Assembly: GCA_902574355.1 (NCBI GenBank)
Contig: CACGNN010000003.1
Coordinates: 96,565 to 160,564 of the forward strand
Length of the DNA stretch: 64,000 nt
Direction of reading: 5' to 3'
Source of the DNA: an uncultured SAR86 cluster bacterium
GTDB lineage: Bacteria; Pseudomonadota; Gammaproteobacteria; Magnimaribacterales; Magnimaribacteraceae
Shown: piece after piece, positions 18,744-29,766 of the stretch
Layout of the letters: the number at the start of each line of letters is the position of its first letter
Numbering within the stretch: position 1 is the first letter of the stretch
The notes under the pieces: generated by a model
Told to the model about the DNA's origin: nothing
Databases searched by the model: none
Seen by the model: only the letters and a program-made list of their open reading frames with translations
Position numbers and translations under genes: made by a program

Positions 18744-20462
18744 ATGAAGAAGATTTTTTTCATAACAATTTTGCATCTTTGGTTTATAAGCCACACATTT
18801 GCAAATGAACTACCTATTATTGAATATCAATCAATTAATCATCCGGTTATAGGCGAAGAGGGGATGGTTGTTTCTCAAAGAATGATCGCTAGTGAAGTCG
18901 GAGCTTCCATTCTTAGACAAGGCGGAAATGCAGTAGATGCAGCAGTAGCAACTGGCCTAGCTTTGGCGGTTGTATTACCTAGAGCAGGAAATATTGGAGG
19001 TGGCGGCTTTATGGTTATACATCTCAAAGATCAAGATAAGAGTTTGACTATAGATTACAGAGAAAAAGCACCAGCTGCTGCTTTTAGAGATTTATTTCTA
19101 GATGAAAATGGAGATTACGACAGAAATAAAGCTCAGTTTTCTCTTTTATCAGCGGGTGTTCCAGGCTCTGTTGCTGGCTTCTATCACGCTTTAACTAAAT
19201 ATGGCACTCTGACTTGGCAAGAAGTGATGGAACCATCAATTAAATTGGCAGAAGAAGGATTTAAAATCCCTCATGATTTAGCGAATACGTTGGCTTCAAA
19301 ACGTTATAGAGAAAGATTATCTTCTGATCCTGCTGCCTCCAAAGTCTTTTTTAAATCGGATGGCAGTCTCTATGAGGCTGGAGAAATCCTTATACAAACA
19401 GACCTTGCTTCTACTCTTAAACAAATTAGTAAATACGGACCTGATGCTTTTTATCGTGGAGATATAGCTAAGCTTATTGTCAAAGAAATGGAAACAAATG
19501 GTGGCTTGATCACTCTTGAAGATCTGGATAATTACAACGTAGTTGAGAGGCAACCACTCACTGGAAATTATAGGGATTTTAAAATTGTATCTATGCCGCC
19601 TAGCAGCTCAGGTGGAACTCACCTAGTACAAATGCTAAATATGCTTGAAGAGTTTCCCATCAAAGAAATGGGTTTTGGAAGCTCAGAAGGTATTCACATT
19701 CTCGCTGAGATTATGAAAAGGGCATATGCCGATAGAAGTAAGTATTTAGGTGATAGCGATTTTTATGAAGTACCTTCAAGTCTCACAAGTAAAGAATATG
19801 CAAAATCTTTAAATTTAGATATTTCGAAAGACAAAATAACTCCCTCAAGTGAAATCTCTCCAGGCGATCCTTATCCATATGAAAGTCCTGATACAACTCA
19901 TTTTTCTGTTATGGATGCTTATGGAAATGCTGTTTCTAATACATATACCATTAATTTTTCTTATGGCTCAGGAAAGATGATTCCAGGCACGGGTATGTTG
20001 ATTAATAATGAAATGGATGATTTCTCATCTAAGCCAGGAACACCTAATGGATATGGATTACTCGGATCTGAAGCTAACGCAATAGAAGGGAATAAAAGAC
20101 CTCTTTCGTCGATGACTCCAACAATTATTTTTAAAAATGATGAACCTTATGTGATTTTAGGAAGTCCGGGTGGGAGTAGGATTATTACAACGGTGTTACA
20201 AGTTGCTATTAATGTGATGGATCATGAAATGAATATAGCTCAAGCAGTTCATAGCCCGCGCATTCATCATCAATGGTTGCCCGAAGTATTGATGATAGAA
20301 AAAGGATTTGGTACTGATACTGAAACACTTTTAATGCAAAAAGGGTATAGATTATATCCCTCATCAACAATGGGAAGTGTTCAGGCGATCATGAAAGAGG
20401 GGAATTATTTCTATGGTGTGGCAGATCCAAGACGACCTAGTGCTGGAGTTGCAACTCCTTAA
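18744..20462 (+). CDS. ggt: gamma-glutamyltransferase (copy 1)
   Basis: GGNAVDAAVA, SPDTTHFSVMDAYGNAVSNTYTINFSYGSG catalytic-Thr region, GSPGGSRI. Confidence 0.9.
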   Translation: MKKIFFITILHLWFISHTFANELPIIEYQSINHPVIGEEGMVVSQRMIASEVGASILRQGGNAVDAAVATGLALAVVLPRAGNIGGGGFMVIHLKDQDKSLTIDYREKAPAAAFRDLFLDENGDYDRNKAQFSLLSAGVPGSVAGFYHALTKYGTLTWQEVMEPSIKLAEEGFKIPHDLANTLASKRYRERLSSDPAASKVFFKSDGSLYEAGEILIQTDLASTLKQISKYGPDAFYRGDIAKLIVKEMETNGGLITLEDLDNYNVVERQPLTGNYRDFKIVSMPPSSSGGTHLVQMLNMLEEFPIKEMGFGSSEGIHILAEIMKRAYADRSKYLGDSDFYEVPSSLTSKEYAKSLNLDISKDKITPSSEISPGDPYPYESPDTTHFSVMDAYGNAVSNTYTINFSYGSGKMIPGTGMLINNEMDDFSSKPGTPNGYGLLGSEANAIEGNKRPLSSMTPTIIFKNDEPYVILGSPGGSRIITTVLQVAINVMDHEMNIAQAVHSPRIHHQWLPEVLMIEKGFGTDTETLLMQKGYRLYPSSTMGSVQAIMKEGNYFYGVADPRRPSAGVATP

Positions 20463-20471
20463 ATTAACTTC

Positions 20472-22175
20472 ATGATAAAAAGTTATTTCCCTTATCTTCT
20501 TTTATTATTTTTTTCTTTTGATGGCCTGGCACAAACAAGAACTCAAACAACTCTAGATTACCAAAATAGAATCCATCCAGAGATTTCTAATGGCTTTATG
20601 GTTGTTTCACAAAATAGTCATGCTACTGAGGCAGGTTACGAAATACTTAAGAAAGGAGGAAATGCAGTAGATGCTTCGGTTGCCGTTGGCTTTGCTTTAG
20701 CAGTTACTCTTCCTAGAGCAGGAAACTTAGGAGGTGGAGGATTCGTTTTAATCTATGACAAAGAGAAAGACGATGTAACTTCAATAGATTATCGTTCTGC
20801 AGCTCCAAAATCAGCAACAAGCGATTTATTTGTCAAAGAAGACAGTGTTGTAAGGTTTGGTCATCTTGTAAATGCAGTACCTGGATCTGTAGCTGGCCTA
20901 CTTAAAGCTCATCAGGATCATGGGACTATGCCGTTGGGAGATTTGCTGATGCCTTCCATAAGATTGGCAAGAGACGGCTTTGAAGTTACTCATGATTTAA
21001 ATTACGTCTTAGAGTGGGGAAAAGAGTCTATGATTTCTAATGAGGCTTCCAATAATAAATTCTATAGTGCTAATGAAGATCCTCTTGAAATCAAAAGTAT
21101 TTTTAAACAGCCTAACTTAGCTAAAACTTTGTCTATGATCAGCAAGAAGGGTGTTGATGAATTTTATAGAGGTGAAATAGCTAAATGGATTTCTGAAGAA
21201 TCCTTATCCAATGGCGGATTAATAACTCTAGAAGATATGGCTTCTTATGAGGCTAAATATAGAGAGCCTATAGAGACGTCCTATAGAGGCTATAAAATAA
21301 TTTCTATGGCTCCTGCAGCTAGTGGCGGCTTAGTTTTACTTCAAACTTTAAATATTTTAGAAAATTTCAATTTAAAAGATTCAGGACATAATTCAGCTAA
21401 AACAATTCATATTCTTTCTGAAGCAATGCAAAGAGCTTATGCGGACAGAGCAGAGTATCACGGAGATCCTGATTTTTATGATGTACCGATTAAGCAGATT
21501 TTAAGCAAACAATATTCTAAGGATTTATCTGACCAAATAAGTGGAATGAGAACTCCTGATGGACAGATTTTTGAGGGAGATTTAAAGAAATATGATGAGA
21601 GTCCAGATACTACCCATTTCTCGGTTATAGATTCCAAAGGAAATGCTGTTTCAAATACTTATACCTTAGGTTCCTCTTTTGGTTCTGGCGTAACAATCAA
21701 AAAAGGCGGTTTCCTAATGAACAATCAAATGAGAAACTTTTCTCATTTTTACGGAAGAGATGATATGCAATATGGTACAAGTGAGGCCAATAAACTTGAG
21801 CCTGGCAAGAGAATGATAAGCACACAAACTCCAACGCTTGTTTTTGATCCTAATGGCGATCTTTTCATGATTTTAGGCTCTCCAGGTGGTGGTCGAATTC
21901 CTAATATTATCACTCAAGTAATTAGCAATATAATTGATCATGAAATGAGTTTTACTGAAGCAATGATAGCTCCAAGGATAAATCAAAGATTGGAAGGTAA
22001 TCTTCAATTAGAGACTGGCTTTAGTCCGGATACTATTAGCTTACTCATCGACAGAGGGCACAAAGTTGAAAGTTCTAATACCATGGGCAGTGTGCAAGCT
22101 ATCTTTTTAGACAAAGGAAATATATTTGGAGTGGCTGATACCAGAAGGCCTGGAGCACTAGCAAAAGGCAATTAA
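20472..22175 (+). CDS. ggt: gamma-glutamyltransferase (copy 2)
   Basis: GGNAVDASVA, SPDTTHFSVIDSKGNAVSNTYTLGSSFGSG, GSPGGGRI. Confidence 0.9.
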   Translation: MIKSYFPYLLLLFFSFDGLAQTRTQTTLDYQNRIHPEISNGFMVVSQNSHATEAGYEILKKGGNAVDASVAVGFALAVTLPRAGNLGGGGFVLIYDKEKDDVTSIDYRSAAPKSATSDLFVKEDSVVRFGHLVNAVPGSVAGLLKAHQDHGTMPLGDLLMPSIRLARDGFEVTHDLNYVLEWGKESMISNEASNNKFYSANEDPLEIKSIFKQPNLAKTLSMISKKGVDEFYRGEIAKWISEESLSNGGLITLEDMASYEAKYREPIETSYRGYKIISMAPAASGGLVLLQTLNILENFNLKDSGHNSAKTIHILSEAMQRAYADRAEYHGDPDFYDVPIKQILSKQYSKDLSDQISGMRTPDGQIFEGDLKKYDESPDTTHFSVIDSKGNAVSNTYTLGSSFGSGVTIKKGGFLMNNQMRNFSHFYGRDDMQYGTSEANKLEPGKRMISTQTPTLVFDPNGDLFMILGSPGGGRIPNIITQVISNIIDHEMSFTEAMIAPRINQRLEGNLQLETGFSPDTISLLIDRGHKVESSNTMGSVQAIFLDKGNIFGVADTRRPGALAKGN

Positions 22176-23617
22176 AGAAGAAAGAAGGGCACAGAAACAA
22201 CTGCAACAAAAGACACGATAATTATTCCTAAGATATTTATCAGAAATCCTGCTCTAGCCATTTGGGGAACTCTTATTAAACCTGATCCAAACACAATTGC
22301 GTTAGGAGGTGTTGCTACAGGCAACATGAAAGCACAGCTAGCAGCTAAACCTACAGCAGCAGTTAAAAGGATAGGATTAAAATCTGACTGAATAGCAACA
22401 GCAGCTACAACAGGAAGAAAAGTAGCTGTCGTAGCCAAGTTGGATGTAAGTTCTGTCAAAAATAAAATCATCGTTACCACCAAAACAACAAGTAAGACTA
22501 AGTTGATACCTTCTGGAAGTAGGTTGCCCATCCATATAGCAAGACCGGTGGTCTGAACTGCATTTGCAAGACTAAGGCCGCCTCCAAACAATACTAAAAG
22601 ACCCCAAGGAACATTCTCTTGGGCATCTTGCCACTCTAATAATCCACCTTTTTTTTCTTTATCTCCGCTCGGAACAAGAAATAAGGCCAATGAAGCAATC
22701 ATTGCTATACCGGCATCAGAGAGACCTTCTAGAAAAGTAATATTATCTATCAGAGTCCTAAACATCCATGCAGCAGCCGTAAGTATGAATACCAATAAAA
22801 CTTTATATTCAGGACCTCTTAAAGAGCCTAATTCTTCTTTCATATCTGATAATAGTGCGATTGTTTCAGTGGAAGTTTCAAATTTAACCTTAAAAATTAT
22901 TCTGGTTAAGATCAACCAACTGCAAGGTAACATCACAGCACTTAATGGAACTCCAACTTTCATCCAATCTACAAAGCTGATGTCCAATCCATAGTTATCT
23001 GCCATGAAGGCTGCCAGCATTCCATTTGGACCTGTGCCAATTAGAGTCGACATGCCTCCGATGGTAGCTCCATATGCAATTCCTAGAAGTAAGGCAAGTT
23101 GGAAATTCTCCGTTTCTTTTTCGCTCAAACCCTTAACGGTTTCTTTTACAACTGTGATTACAGCAAGACCAATAGGTAAAAGCATAATAGTTGTAGCGGT
23201 ATTCATTACCCACATACTTATGACAGCAGCAGTCACCATGAAGCCCAGTATCAGAGAAGCGCCATTTGATCCTGCATTATTCAGGACGAATAAAGCTATT
23301 CTTTTGTGAAGATTCCATTTTTGTATAGCAGTAGCAATCAGGAATCCTCCAAGGAATAAATAAACTATCTTATTGGCATAAGGATTGGCTGCATTTTGAA
23401 TATCAACTATTCCCAATAGAGGAAATAATGCTAAGGGCACTAGGGCTGTTACTGCTACAGGAACTGCTTCAGTTGCCCACCAAGTACCCATTAGTAAAAA
23501 TATAGCTGCAGTTCTATGGGCTTCAATTGAAAGATTGTCAGGAGTGGGTAAAGCAAGCACTATTAATGCCATCATAAGTCCAAGGACAAACCCTTTGTTA
23601 TCAACTATGAAGTTCAT
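22172..23617 (-). CDS. DASS/SLC13 family dicarboxylate or sulfate symporter
   Basis: WWATEAVPVAVTALVPLALFPLLGI and LPVATPPNAIVFGSG signatures. Confidence 0.88.
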   Translation of the reverse strand: MNFIVDNKGFVLGLMMALIVLALPTPDNLSIEAHRTAAIFLLMGTWWATEAVPVAVTALVPLALFPLLGIVDIQNAANPYANKIVYLFLGGFLIATAIQKWNLHKRIALFVLNNAGSNGASLILGFMVTAAVISMWVMNTATTIMLLPIGLAVITVVKETVKGLSEKETENFQLALLLGIAYGATIGGMSTLIGTGPNGMLAAFMADNYGLDISFVDWMKVGVPLSAVMLPCSWLILTRIIFKVKFETSTETIALLSDMKEELGSLRGPEYKVLLVFILTAAAWMFRTLIDNITFLEGLSDAGIAMIASLALFLVPSGDKEKKGGLLEWQDAQENVPWGLLVLFGGGLSLANAVQTTGLAIWMGNLLPEGINLVLLVVLVVTMILFLTELTSNLATTATFLPVVAAVAIQSDFNPILLTAAVGLAASCAFMLPVATPPNAIVFGSGLIRVPQMARAGFLINILGIIIVSFVAVVSVPFFLL

Positions 23618-23632
23618 ATTTGTATTTTAAAT

Positions 23633-23660
23633 AAAAAAGGGAGTAATAACTCCCTTTTTT
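23633..23660 (-). terminator. intrinsic terminator of TonB receptor gene
   Basis: Perfect 12-bp stem AAAAAAGGGAGT/ACTCCCTTTTTT with AATA loop. Confidence 0.85.
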
Positions 23661-23673
23661 CAGTTACCAAGGA

Positions 23674-26592
23674 TTACATTTTTAGCCTAAAATCTAAGTA
23701 GTAATTTCTTCCATAGTCTTGATGAGCATCAGCAAAGAATCCATAGAATCTATCTGCAAGAGGAGCTCTTTCATCATCTATATTTTTGACTGCTAATTTT
23801 ATCCTTGCCTCATTATCTCCAATATCAAAATTATAATATACAGAAGCATTTACAGTCCTCATTGACGGAATTACATACCTTGTCCCATCTGATCTCGTCT
23901 CACTATTCTGATAAAAATCACCTTTTTTCAGGCTAGAAATTTGAGCACCCCAATCACCGTATCTGTAGTTAAGTTTCATACTAGTTTTCTTGACATAGTT
24001 GCCATCAAGCCCAGCTAAATCACCAAATCCTGACAAAGTAATATTGAAAGGTATCTGTCCGCTTTGCTGTGCCGCAACCAATTTTGCATACTCAGCAGTC
24101 GGTTCTTGAGTAAATTCATCTGTTTCAGAATAATTGATAGATAATTTAAAGCTACCAAGATCAGTATCAAGATCATAGTACAGACCAATATCCTCTCCTG
24201 ATATTGTTCTAGTTGCAGCGTTTGCATAAGGATCTCTAACTATTAGAGCCTCTCCCACCGGACATATTCCAGCATTAGCGAAGGCAGCTAGTTCGTCTGC
24301 ATCATAAGAAGAAGAATCATCTCTTGATACATTTGGATTGTTATAAGCATCACAATTATTTGGGCCGTAATTAATGAGATTTATTAAATCATTAACAACT
24401 TGATTTGATCTACCCAAGAGGACGATAGTATTTTCTTTTTCTATTTCCCATGAGTCATAAGTTAGCATCAGCCCATCAATAATTTCAGGAGTCCAAACAA
24501 TTCCTAAAGAGTAATTATCTGATTCTTCAGGTTTTAGATCTGGATTACCTATTCTAAAGCTTTGCAGTTGATATCTGTCATCTAATGCGAAATCATTGCT
24601 TCCACCGATATATTCTCCTACAGCATCATCCACATTTCCGTAACGTGTAACATACAGTTGATTTTTCTGTATTAGATTAGGAACTCTAAATGAGGTAGAG
24701 AAGGAGCCTCTTAGAGAAACATTCTCAGAGATGTCCCATCCTAAAGCTAGTTTCCCAACAGTAGATGAATCTGTATCATCTGGATCTTCATGACGCAGTG
24801 CAATTTGAGATTCTATATTTTCTGATAAAGGGATTATAAATTCCGCAAAAATTGAATTAGTTTCTCTTTCACCTTTTGTATCAGCAGTTGGACTTGATCC
24901 CAATACATCACCTATGAATGGGAACGTAAGACCTGTAACAGTTGATGTGAATCTAGTAGTTCCATCTAACCTTGGATCTCTGTCATCAGAATATTCCTCT
25001 TTCCTATATTCATATCCAATTAACATTGCGACAGGACCTGCCGGCATGCTGAATATCTCAGGGTTGGATGCTTTAAAGTCAAAAGAATTTAACTCACTAG
25101 TATCATTTCTGAAAACATCTATTATTGCTGGAGCTAATGCAGTTTTTACATCAGATGAGAAAATGTTTATCGCATTAGATGTTGAGTCCGCTAAGCCAGC
25201 TTCTAGCAAGCTATTGGAAAGCCTATTTTGCGTAAAGTCTTCAGATTCAGCTTTCGAACTTAATATAGCTGTTTCCCAATCCCAACCTGAATCTGTCGTT
25301 CCTCTTAAACCAATAAGAAAACGAGATGTCTCTTTTTCAACATTTATGATTCTTGGTCCGATGTCAGGTCTCCAGTTATCAATTCTTATATTTTTATTAG
25401 AACTACTATTATCAGCATTTATACCCAGCAAATTTGTATAGTAATATTCTGGACCTATATTCAATAAAGCTGTTGAAAAGTCTCCAGCCGGTTCTTTCAA
25501 TCTTCTGTAATCCGAATTGTATTGACCTAGTTCAGCAAAAAGCTCGTTACCATTTTCAAGTTCATGATTTATAAAAATAAAAGTATTATCTCTTTCTAGT
25601 TCTCCTCTGTAGTCTCTGAACTGACCTGGATTGATGTAGTATTCTCCGTTAGCTAAAGAAGTTGTATCAACACCTAAACAAGTTCCGTATCCTGTATCTA
25701 TAGAATCAGATCTTGAACATCTTGGGTCTGTTGAAGGCATTATCTGAATCTCACCCCTGCTGTCACTGTAGTCAGTTGTTCCTCTAAGATCTAATTGAGC
25801 CCACTTTCCCGAATATCTATTATTGAATGAGCTATCGTTAGCCCATAGAGAATCAGATGGTATCCATTTTCTGTGATCTGAGTCACCCCATCTTGGATCT
25901 TCAGATGCGGCTATAGAATCTCTATCATAAAAATCAAACATGACTGATATGTTTGTTCGTCCTTCATTTAAATCTGCTCCATATTTAATTTGAACCCTCT
26001 CATCATTAGCATCAAAATGATCATAGCCATTACCTCTGAAAGATACTTCAAAGCCAGTATAGTCGGTATCCAGAACATTATTTACTACACCAGCTACAGC
26101 ATCAGCTCCATAGATAGCGGAAGCTCCATCTTTTAATAGCTCAACTCTATCAAGAGCATTTGAAGGTATTAAGTTAGAGTTCACTGACATCGTTGGTACG
26201 AAGTCACCACCTAGTAGTTCAGTTTGATAACCTGCATTATTTACAAGTCTCCTACCATTCAAAAGAACAAGTGTGTTTCCAACACCCATATTTCTCAGAT
26301 TGTATGCACCTACGTCTCCTCGAGCGGAATTTACCCCACCAGAATCGGACTCAGCTTCAGTAAAGTAGTTTAAGCCTTGTTCTGCTATATTTTCCATAAG
26401 CTCTGTTCCGTCTTCTGGACCAATTGCATCAATATCATCGGATGAAAGAATAGTTACAGGCAAGACACCTGTAATCTTTGCTCCTTTTATCTGAGAACCA
26501 GTTACTACTACTTCTTCAACTTCTTCTTCAGATAAAAGCAATCCGACGGAATTGAGAAGCCCCATCAACACTATAAAAGTTATTTTTTTCAT
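23674..26592 (-). CDS. TonB-dependent receptor
   Basis: VEEVVVTGSQIKG N-terminus, plug domain (LLNGRRLVNNAG, GASAIYGADAVAGVVNNVL), beta-barrel C-terminus; ATG at 26592 has better SD. Confidence 0.92.
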   Translation of the reverse strand: MKKITFIVLMGLLNSVGLLLSEEEVEEVVVTGSQIKGAKITGVLPVTILSSDDIDAIGPEDGTELMENIAEQGLNYFTEAESDSGGVNSARGDVGAYNLRNMGVGNTLVLLNGRRLVNNAGYQTELLGGDFVPTMSVNSNLIPSNALDRVELLKDGASAIYGADAVAGVVNNVLDTDYTGFEVSFRGNGYDHFDANDERVQIKYGADLNEGRTNISVMFDFYDRDSIAASEDPRWGDSDHRKWIPSDSLWANDSSFNNRYSGKWAQLDLRGTTDYSDSRGEIQIMPSTDPRCSRSDSIDTGYGTCLGVDTTSLANGEYYINPGQFRDYRGELERDNTFIFINHELENGNELFAELGQYNSDYRRLKEPAGDFSTALLNIGPEYYYTNLLGINADNSSSNKNIRIDNWRPDIGPRIINVEKETSRFLIGLRGTTDSGWDWETAILSSKAESEDFTQNRLSNSLLEAGLADSTSNAINIFSSDVKTALAPAIIDVFRNDTSELNSFDFKASNPEIFSMPAGPVAMLIGYEYRKEEYSDDRDPRLDGTTRFTSTVTGLTFPFIGDVLGSSPTADTKGERETNSIFAEFIIPLSENIESQIALRHEDPDDTDSSTVGKLALGWDISENVSLRGSFSTSFRVPNLIQKNQLYVTRYGNVDDAVGEYIGGSNDFALDDRYQLQSFRIGNPDLKPEESDNYSLGIVWTPEIIDGLMLTYDSWEIEKENTIVLLGRSNQVVNDLINLINYGPNNCDAYNNPNVSRDDSSSYDADELAAFANAGICPVGEALIVRDPYANAATRTISGEDIGLYYDLDTDLGSFKLSINYSETDEFTQEPTAEYAKLVAAQQSGQIPFNITLSGFGDLAGLDGNYVKKTSMKLNYRYGDWGAQISSLKKGDFYQNSETRSDGTRYVIPSMRTVNASVYYNFDIGDNEARIKLAVKNIDDERAPLADRFYGFFADAHQDYGRNYYLDFRLKM

Positions 26593-26683
26593 AATTTCCC
26601 CCAAAATAGACTAAGCGCATGCTCAATTTAATGAAACTTCACTCAAAAGTCACTAAAAGTTGTATAGAATAAAACCTTAAGTT

Positions 26684-27580
26684 ATGGAAAAAAAATACAT
26701 ACTATCCATGGACGGAGGAGGTGTAAGAACTTTAGCTTCTATAACCTTTTTAAAGAGGCTTGAGATTGCATTAAAAACAAGAATTGCAGATAAGTTTGAC
26801 TACTTCATAGGGACATCTGCAGGAGCTGTTTCCTGTTTAGCTTTAGCTGTTAATGAAGCAAAAGTTATTGATTTAGAGGATATTTGGGCGCCAAGAAATA
26901 TAAACAAAACTATGAGCAACTCTTCATGGGAAAGTAAATTTGGATTACTTCAAGGAAGACCTAAATACGACAATGTAGGTAAACTTTTTGTCCTAAAGAA
27001 ATATTTCGGTAAAAGCATCATGATGGATGCAAAAAAACCTGTAGCAGTAACAAGTTATGACATAGAAAAACGTAAACCTGTTCTAATAAGATCTTATTTT
27101 GAAGAGGATAGTCAAATTAAAATTATTGATGCGGCAAATGCTACCAGTGCCGCTCCAATCTATTTTCCAACAGCAAAAGTAGAAGATAGATACTTGATAG
27201 ATGGAGCTATTGTAGCTAATAATCCAGTCCTTCATGGTTATGCTGAAGCTGTAAAATTATTTCCAAATACCGAACTGAAAGTTTTAAGTGTGGGAACAGG
27301 TCTTAGCAAAAGACCCTTAAAAGGTGAAGCTTCTCAAAACTGGGGAGTTGTTGGATGGATGATGCATGATTTATTTGGTCTAATGGTTGAAAGTAGCCTC
27401 GACCATGAATTAGCAGGGGATTTGATTGGAAAAAATTATTTGAGAGTAAATTCTCCTTTAGGAACGGTTAATAGAAGATTAGATGATAAAAGAGAAGCAA
27501 ATATTAAAAAAATAGTCGCAATGGGTGAATCTTGGTGGGAAGAGTTTGGAACAAAGGCAGTGAATTTGCTTACCTCGTGA
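26684..27580 (+). CDS. patatin-like phospholipase
   Basis: DGGGVR oxyanion motif, GTSAG nucleophile elbow, DGA motif. Confidence 0.9.
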   Translation: MEKKYILSMDGGGVRTLASITFLKRLEIALKTRIADKFDYFIGTSAGAVSCLALAVNEAKVIDLEDIWAPRNINKTMSNSSWESKFGLLQGRPKYDNVGKLFVLKKYFGKSIMMDAKKPVAVTSYDIEKRKPVLIRSYFEEDSQIKIIDAANATSAAPIYFPTAKVEDRYLIDGAIVANNPVLHGYAEAVKLFPNTELKVLSVGTGLSKRPLKGEASQNWGVVGWMMHDLFGLMVESSLDHELAGDLIGKNYLRVNSPLGTVNRRLDDKREANIKKIVAMGESWWEEFGTKAVNLLTS

Positions 27581-29004
27581 AAATTTATCTTTTATCATTA
27601 TTCCTCATTTTTTCTCTCGTGAGTTGTGCGGTAAATCCTGTAACAGGCAAGCAGGATTTTGTAATGATTAGTGAGGAACAAGAGATTCAGATGGGTAGAG
27701 AATACAATTCTCAAATACTCAAAATGAATCCAATTTATCAAGATCAAGAGCTTCAGGAATATGTTCAGTCAATCGGAGAATCTCTTGCCTTGAAGAGTCA
27801 TAGACCAAACCTCATTTATAGATTCACTGTACTGGATAGTCCTGACATCAATGCTTTTGCATTGCCTGGAGGTTACATATATATCAATCGTGGATTGATG
27901 AGTTACTTTTCTAAAGAAGAAGAATTGGCAGCTGTTTTAGGTCATGAAATCGGTCATGTCACTGCAAGACATAGTGTCAGACAATATTCACAATCTCAAT
28001 TAATGGGCATTCTTTCAGCAGCTATTGAGATTAACTCCGGTAGAACGGCAGGCAATATCGCGAATTTGGCTTCAGGAGCACTTCTTTCAGGTTATGGAAG
28101 AGAGATGGAATTAGAAGCTGACGATTTAGGAGCTCAATATATCTATCAGGATGGATATTCTCCTCAAGGTATGTACGACGTGCTATCAGTGCTCAAAGAT
28201 CAAGAAACTTACTCTAAGAAGATAGCTGAGCAAAGAGGACAAGAACCAAGAAGCTATCACGGAGTTTTTGCAAGCCATCCGTCAAATGATCTTCGTCTTC
28301 AAGAGGTTTTAGATAATGTGAGTAATACTTTTCAAAAAGGAAATGAAAAAACTAAAGACATCTATCTTGAAAAGATAGAAGGTATGGTATTTGGTGATTC
28401 GGAACAATCCGGCATTAGGAGAGGTAATAAGTTTTATCATGGCCCTTTAAATCTTTTCATGTCCTCTCCTGAATCTTGGGAAATTATCAATACACCCAAT
28501 CAACTTATTTTTCTGTCTCCTCTTGGTGAAGCAGTTTTGCAGATGACCCTTGAAGATGTAAATTTTAAAGAGTCTCCAGAAAGTTATTTGAGACGTTTCG
28601 CCTCAAATACGTATGACGATATGAGCTTAAATGTGAACGGATTTGAAGGATTCACTGCCAAGACTTATAGGAACGGAAAAGAAACTAGGATGGCAGTATT
28701 ATTTAAGGATGATCAAGCTTACCAATTTTTAGCTTACTCAAAAAATGATTTTTCTAATATCTCACAATTTGATACAGAGTTTCTCGATATTATAAATTCC
28801 TTTAGGAATCTAGTGGCAGAAGAGCGAGTTCTAGCTAAGCCACTAAGACTGAACATTTATAAAGTCAAAGAAGGAGATAGTTATAAATCTCTTGCATCAA
28901 AGAGTAGTATAAATATCAATGCGGAAGACCAGTTGCGTCTCATCAATGGCGATTATCCTGACAAAACTCTTAAAGCTGGAAGATTAATTAAGATTGTTCA
29001 ATAA
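27577..29004 (+). CDS. M48 family metalloprotease lipoprotein (BepA-like) with C-terminal LysM-like region
   Basis: GTG start overlaps patatin stop; lipobox LVSC; HEIGHVTARH zinc motif; C-term YKVKEGDSYKSLASKSSI…LKAGRLIKIVQ. Confidence 0.87.
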   Translation: MKIYLLSLFLIFSLVSCAVNPVTGKQDFVMISEEQEIQMGREYNSQILKMNPIYQDQELQEYVQSIGESLALKSHRPNLIYRFTVLDSPDINAFALPGGYIYINRGLMSYFSKEEELAAVLGHEIGHVTARHSVRQYSQSQLMGILSAAIEINSGRTAGNIANLASGALLSGYGREMELEADDLGAQYIYQDGYSPQGMYDVLSVLKDQETYSKKIAEQRGQEPRSYHGVFASHPSNDLRLQEVLDNVSNTFQKGNEKTKDIYLEKIEGMVFGDSEQSGIRRGNKFYHGPLNLFMSSPESWEIINTPNQLIFLSPLGEAVLQMTLEDVNFKESPESYLRRFASNTYDDMSLNVNGFEGFTAKTYRNGKETRMAVLFKDDQAYQFLAYSKNDFSNISQFDTEFLDIINSFRNLVAEERVLAKPLRLNIYKVKEGDSYKSLASKSSININAEDQLRLINGDYPDKTLKAGRLIKIVQ

Positions 29005-29005
29005 A

Positions 29006-29764
29006 CTAAAGAGGATTTATCAGATGACCGCCATCTACAGGGATTATAGAACCCGTCATAAAAGATGAAGCCTCACTTGATAAAAGTAATAATACCCCAT
29101 CAAGATCCGACTCTAGGCCCAATCTATTCATAGGTATATTTTTGATATAGTTTTGTCCATCAGTCGTAGCAAAAAAATCATCATTTATTTCAGTTAAAAT
29201 GTAACCTGGAGCAATTGCATTTACTCTAACTTTAGATCTCGCTAATTCTAAAGCCATGCTTTTCGTTAATTGAACTAAACCCGCCTTAGCGGTTGCATAA
29301 CTGGCAAGATTGAAGCCTACTCTTAGACCAAGAATTGAAGCAATATTAATAATACTGCCTCCTTTATTATCTTTAATTAAATGATCTGTGAAGTTTTTTG
29401 CAACCCTATAAGCGCCATTTAGATTAGTTTCTAGAACATAGTTCCAACTTTCCTCATCTAAATCTTTAAACCTCTTTGGGTCAGATGTCCCTGCATTGTT
29501 GATTAATATATCTGCAGAACCAATTGAAGACTCTACTTTTGAAAAGAAATTTGAGACACTTTTTTTAGAAGTTACATCTAAAGGCAGCACAAGCACTTCT
29601 CCATCAATTTCATCCTTTAGTTTTTCTAGGTTTTTCATCCTTCTTGCGCAGATAACCAAATTCGCTCCAGCTGCAGATAGTGTTTTAGCAAAGTGTTTAC
29701 CAAGACCTGAAGATGCTCCTGTAACAATTGCAGTTTTCCCATCTAAATTAAATATATCTTTCAT
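29006..29764 (-). CDS. SDR family oxidoreductase
   Basis: TGASSGLGKH, NNAGTS, YATAKAGL motifs. Confidence 0.88.
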   Translation of the reverse strand: MKDIFNLDGKTAIVTGASSGLGKHFAKTLSAAGANLVICARRMKNLEKLKDEIDGEVLVLPLDVTSKKSVSNFFSKVESSIGSADILINNAGTSDPKRFKDLDEESWNYVLETNLNGAYRVAKNFTDHLIKDNKGGSIINIASILGLRVGFNLASYATAKAGLVQLTKSMALELARSKVRVNAIAPGYILTEINDDFFATTDGQNYIKNIPMNRLGLESDLDGVLLLLSSEASSFMTGSIIPVDGGHLINPL

Positions 29765-29766
29765 AA

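Noticed and set aside
18744-22175. Tandem GGTs as an assembly duplication artefact
   Set aside because: The two proteins are clearly diverged in sequence, so they are genuine paralogues.
24914-25441. 175-aa + strand ORF antisense to TonB receptor
   Set aside because: Lies fully inside a convincing receptor gene; low-complexity Ser/Leu translation typical of antisense frames.
26684-27580. Patatin phospholipase considered as CBASS effector (CapV)
   Set aside because: No cyclic-nucleotide synthase or ancillary defence genes nearby; coupled instead to an M48 lipoprotein protease.
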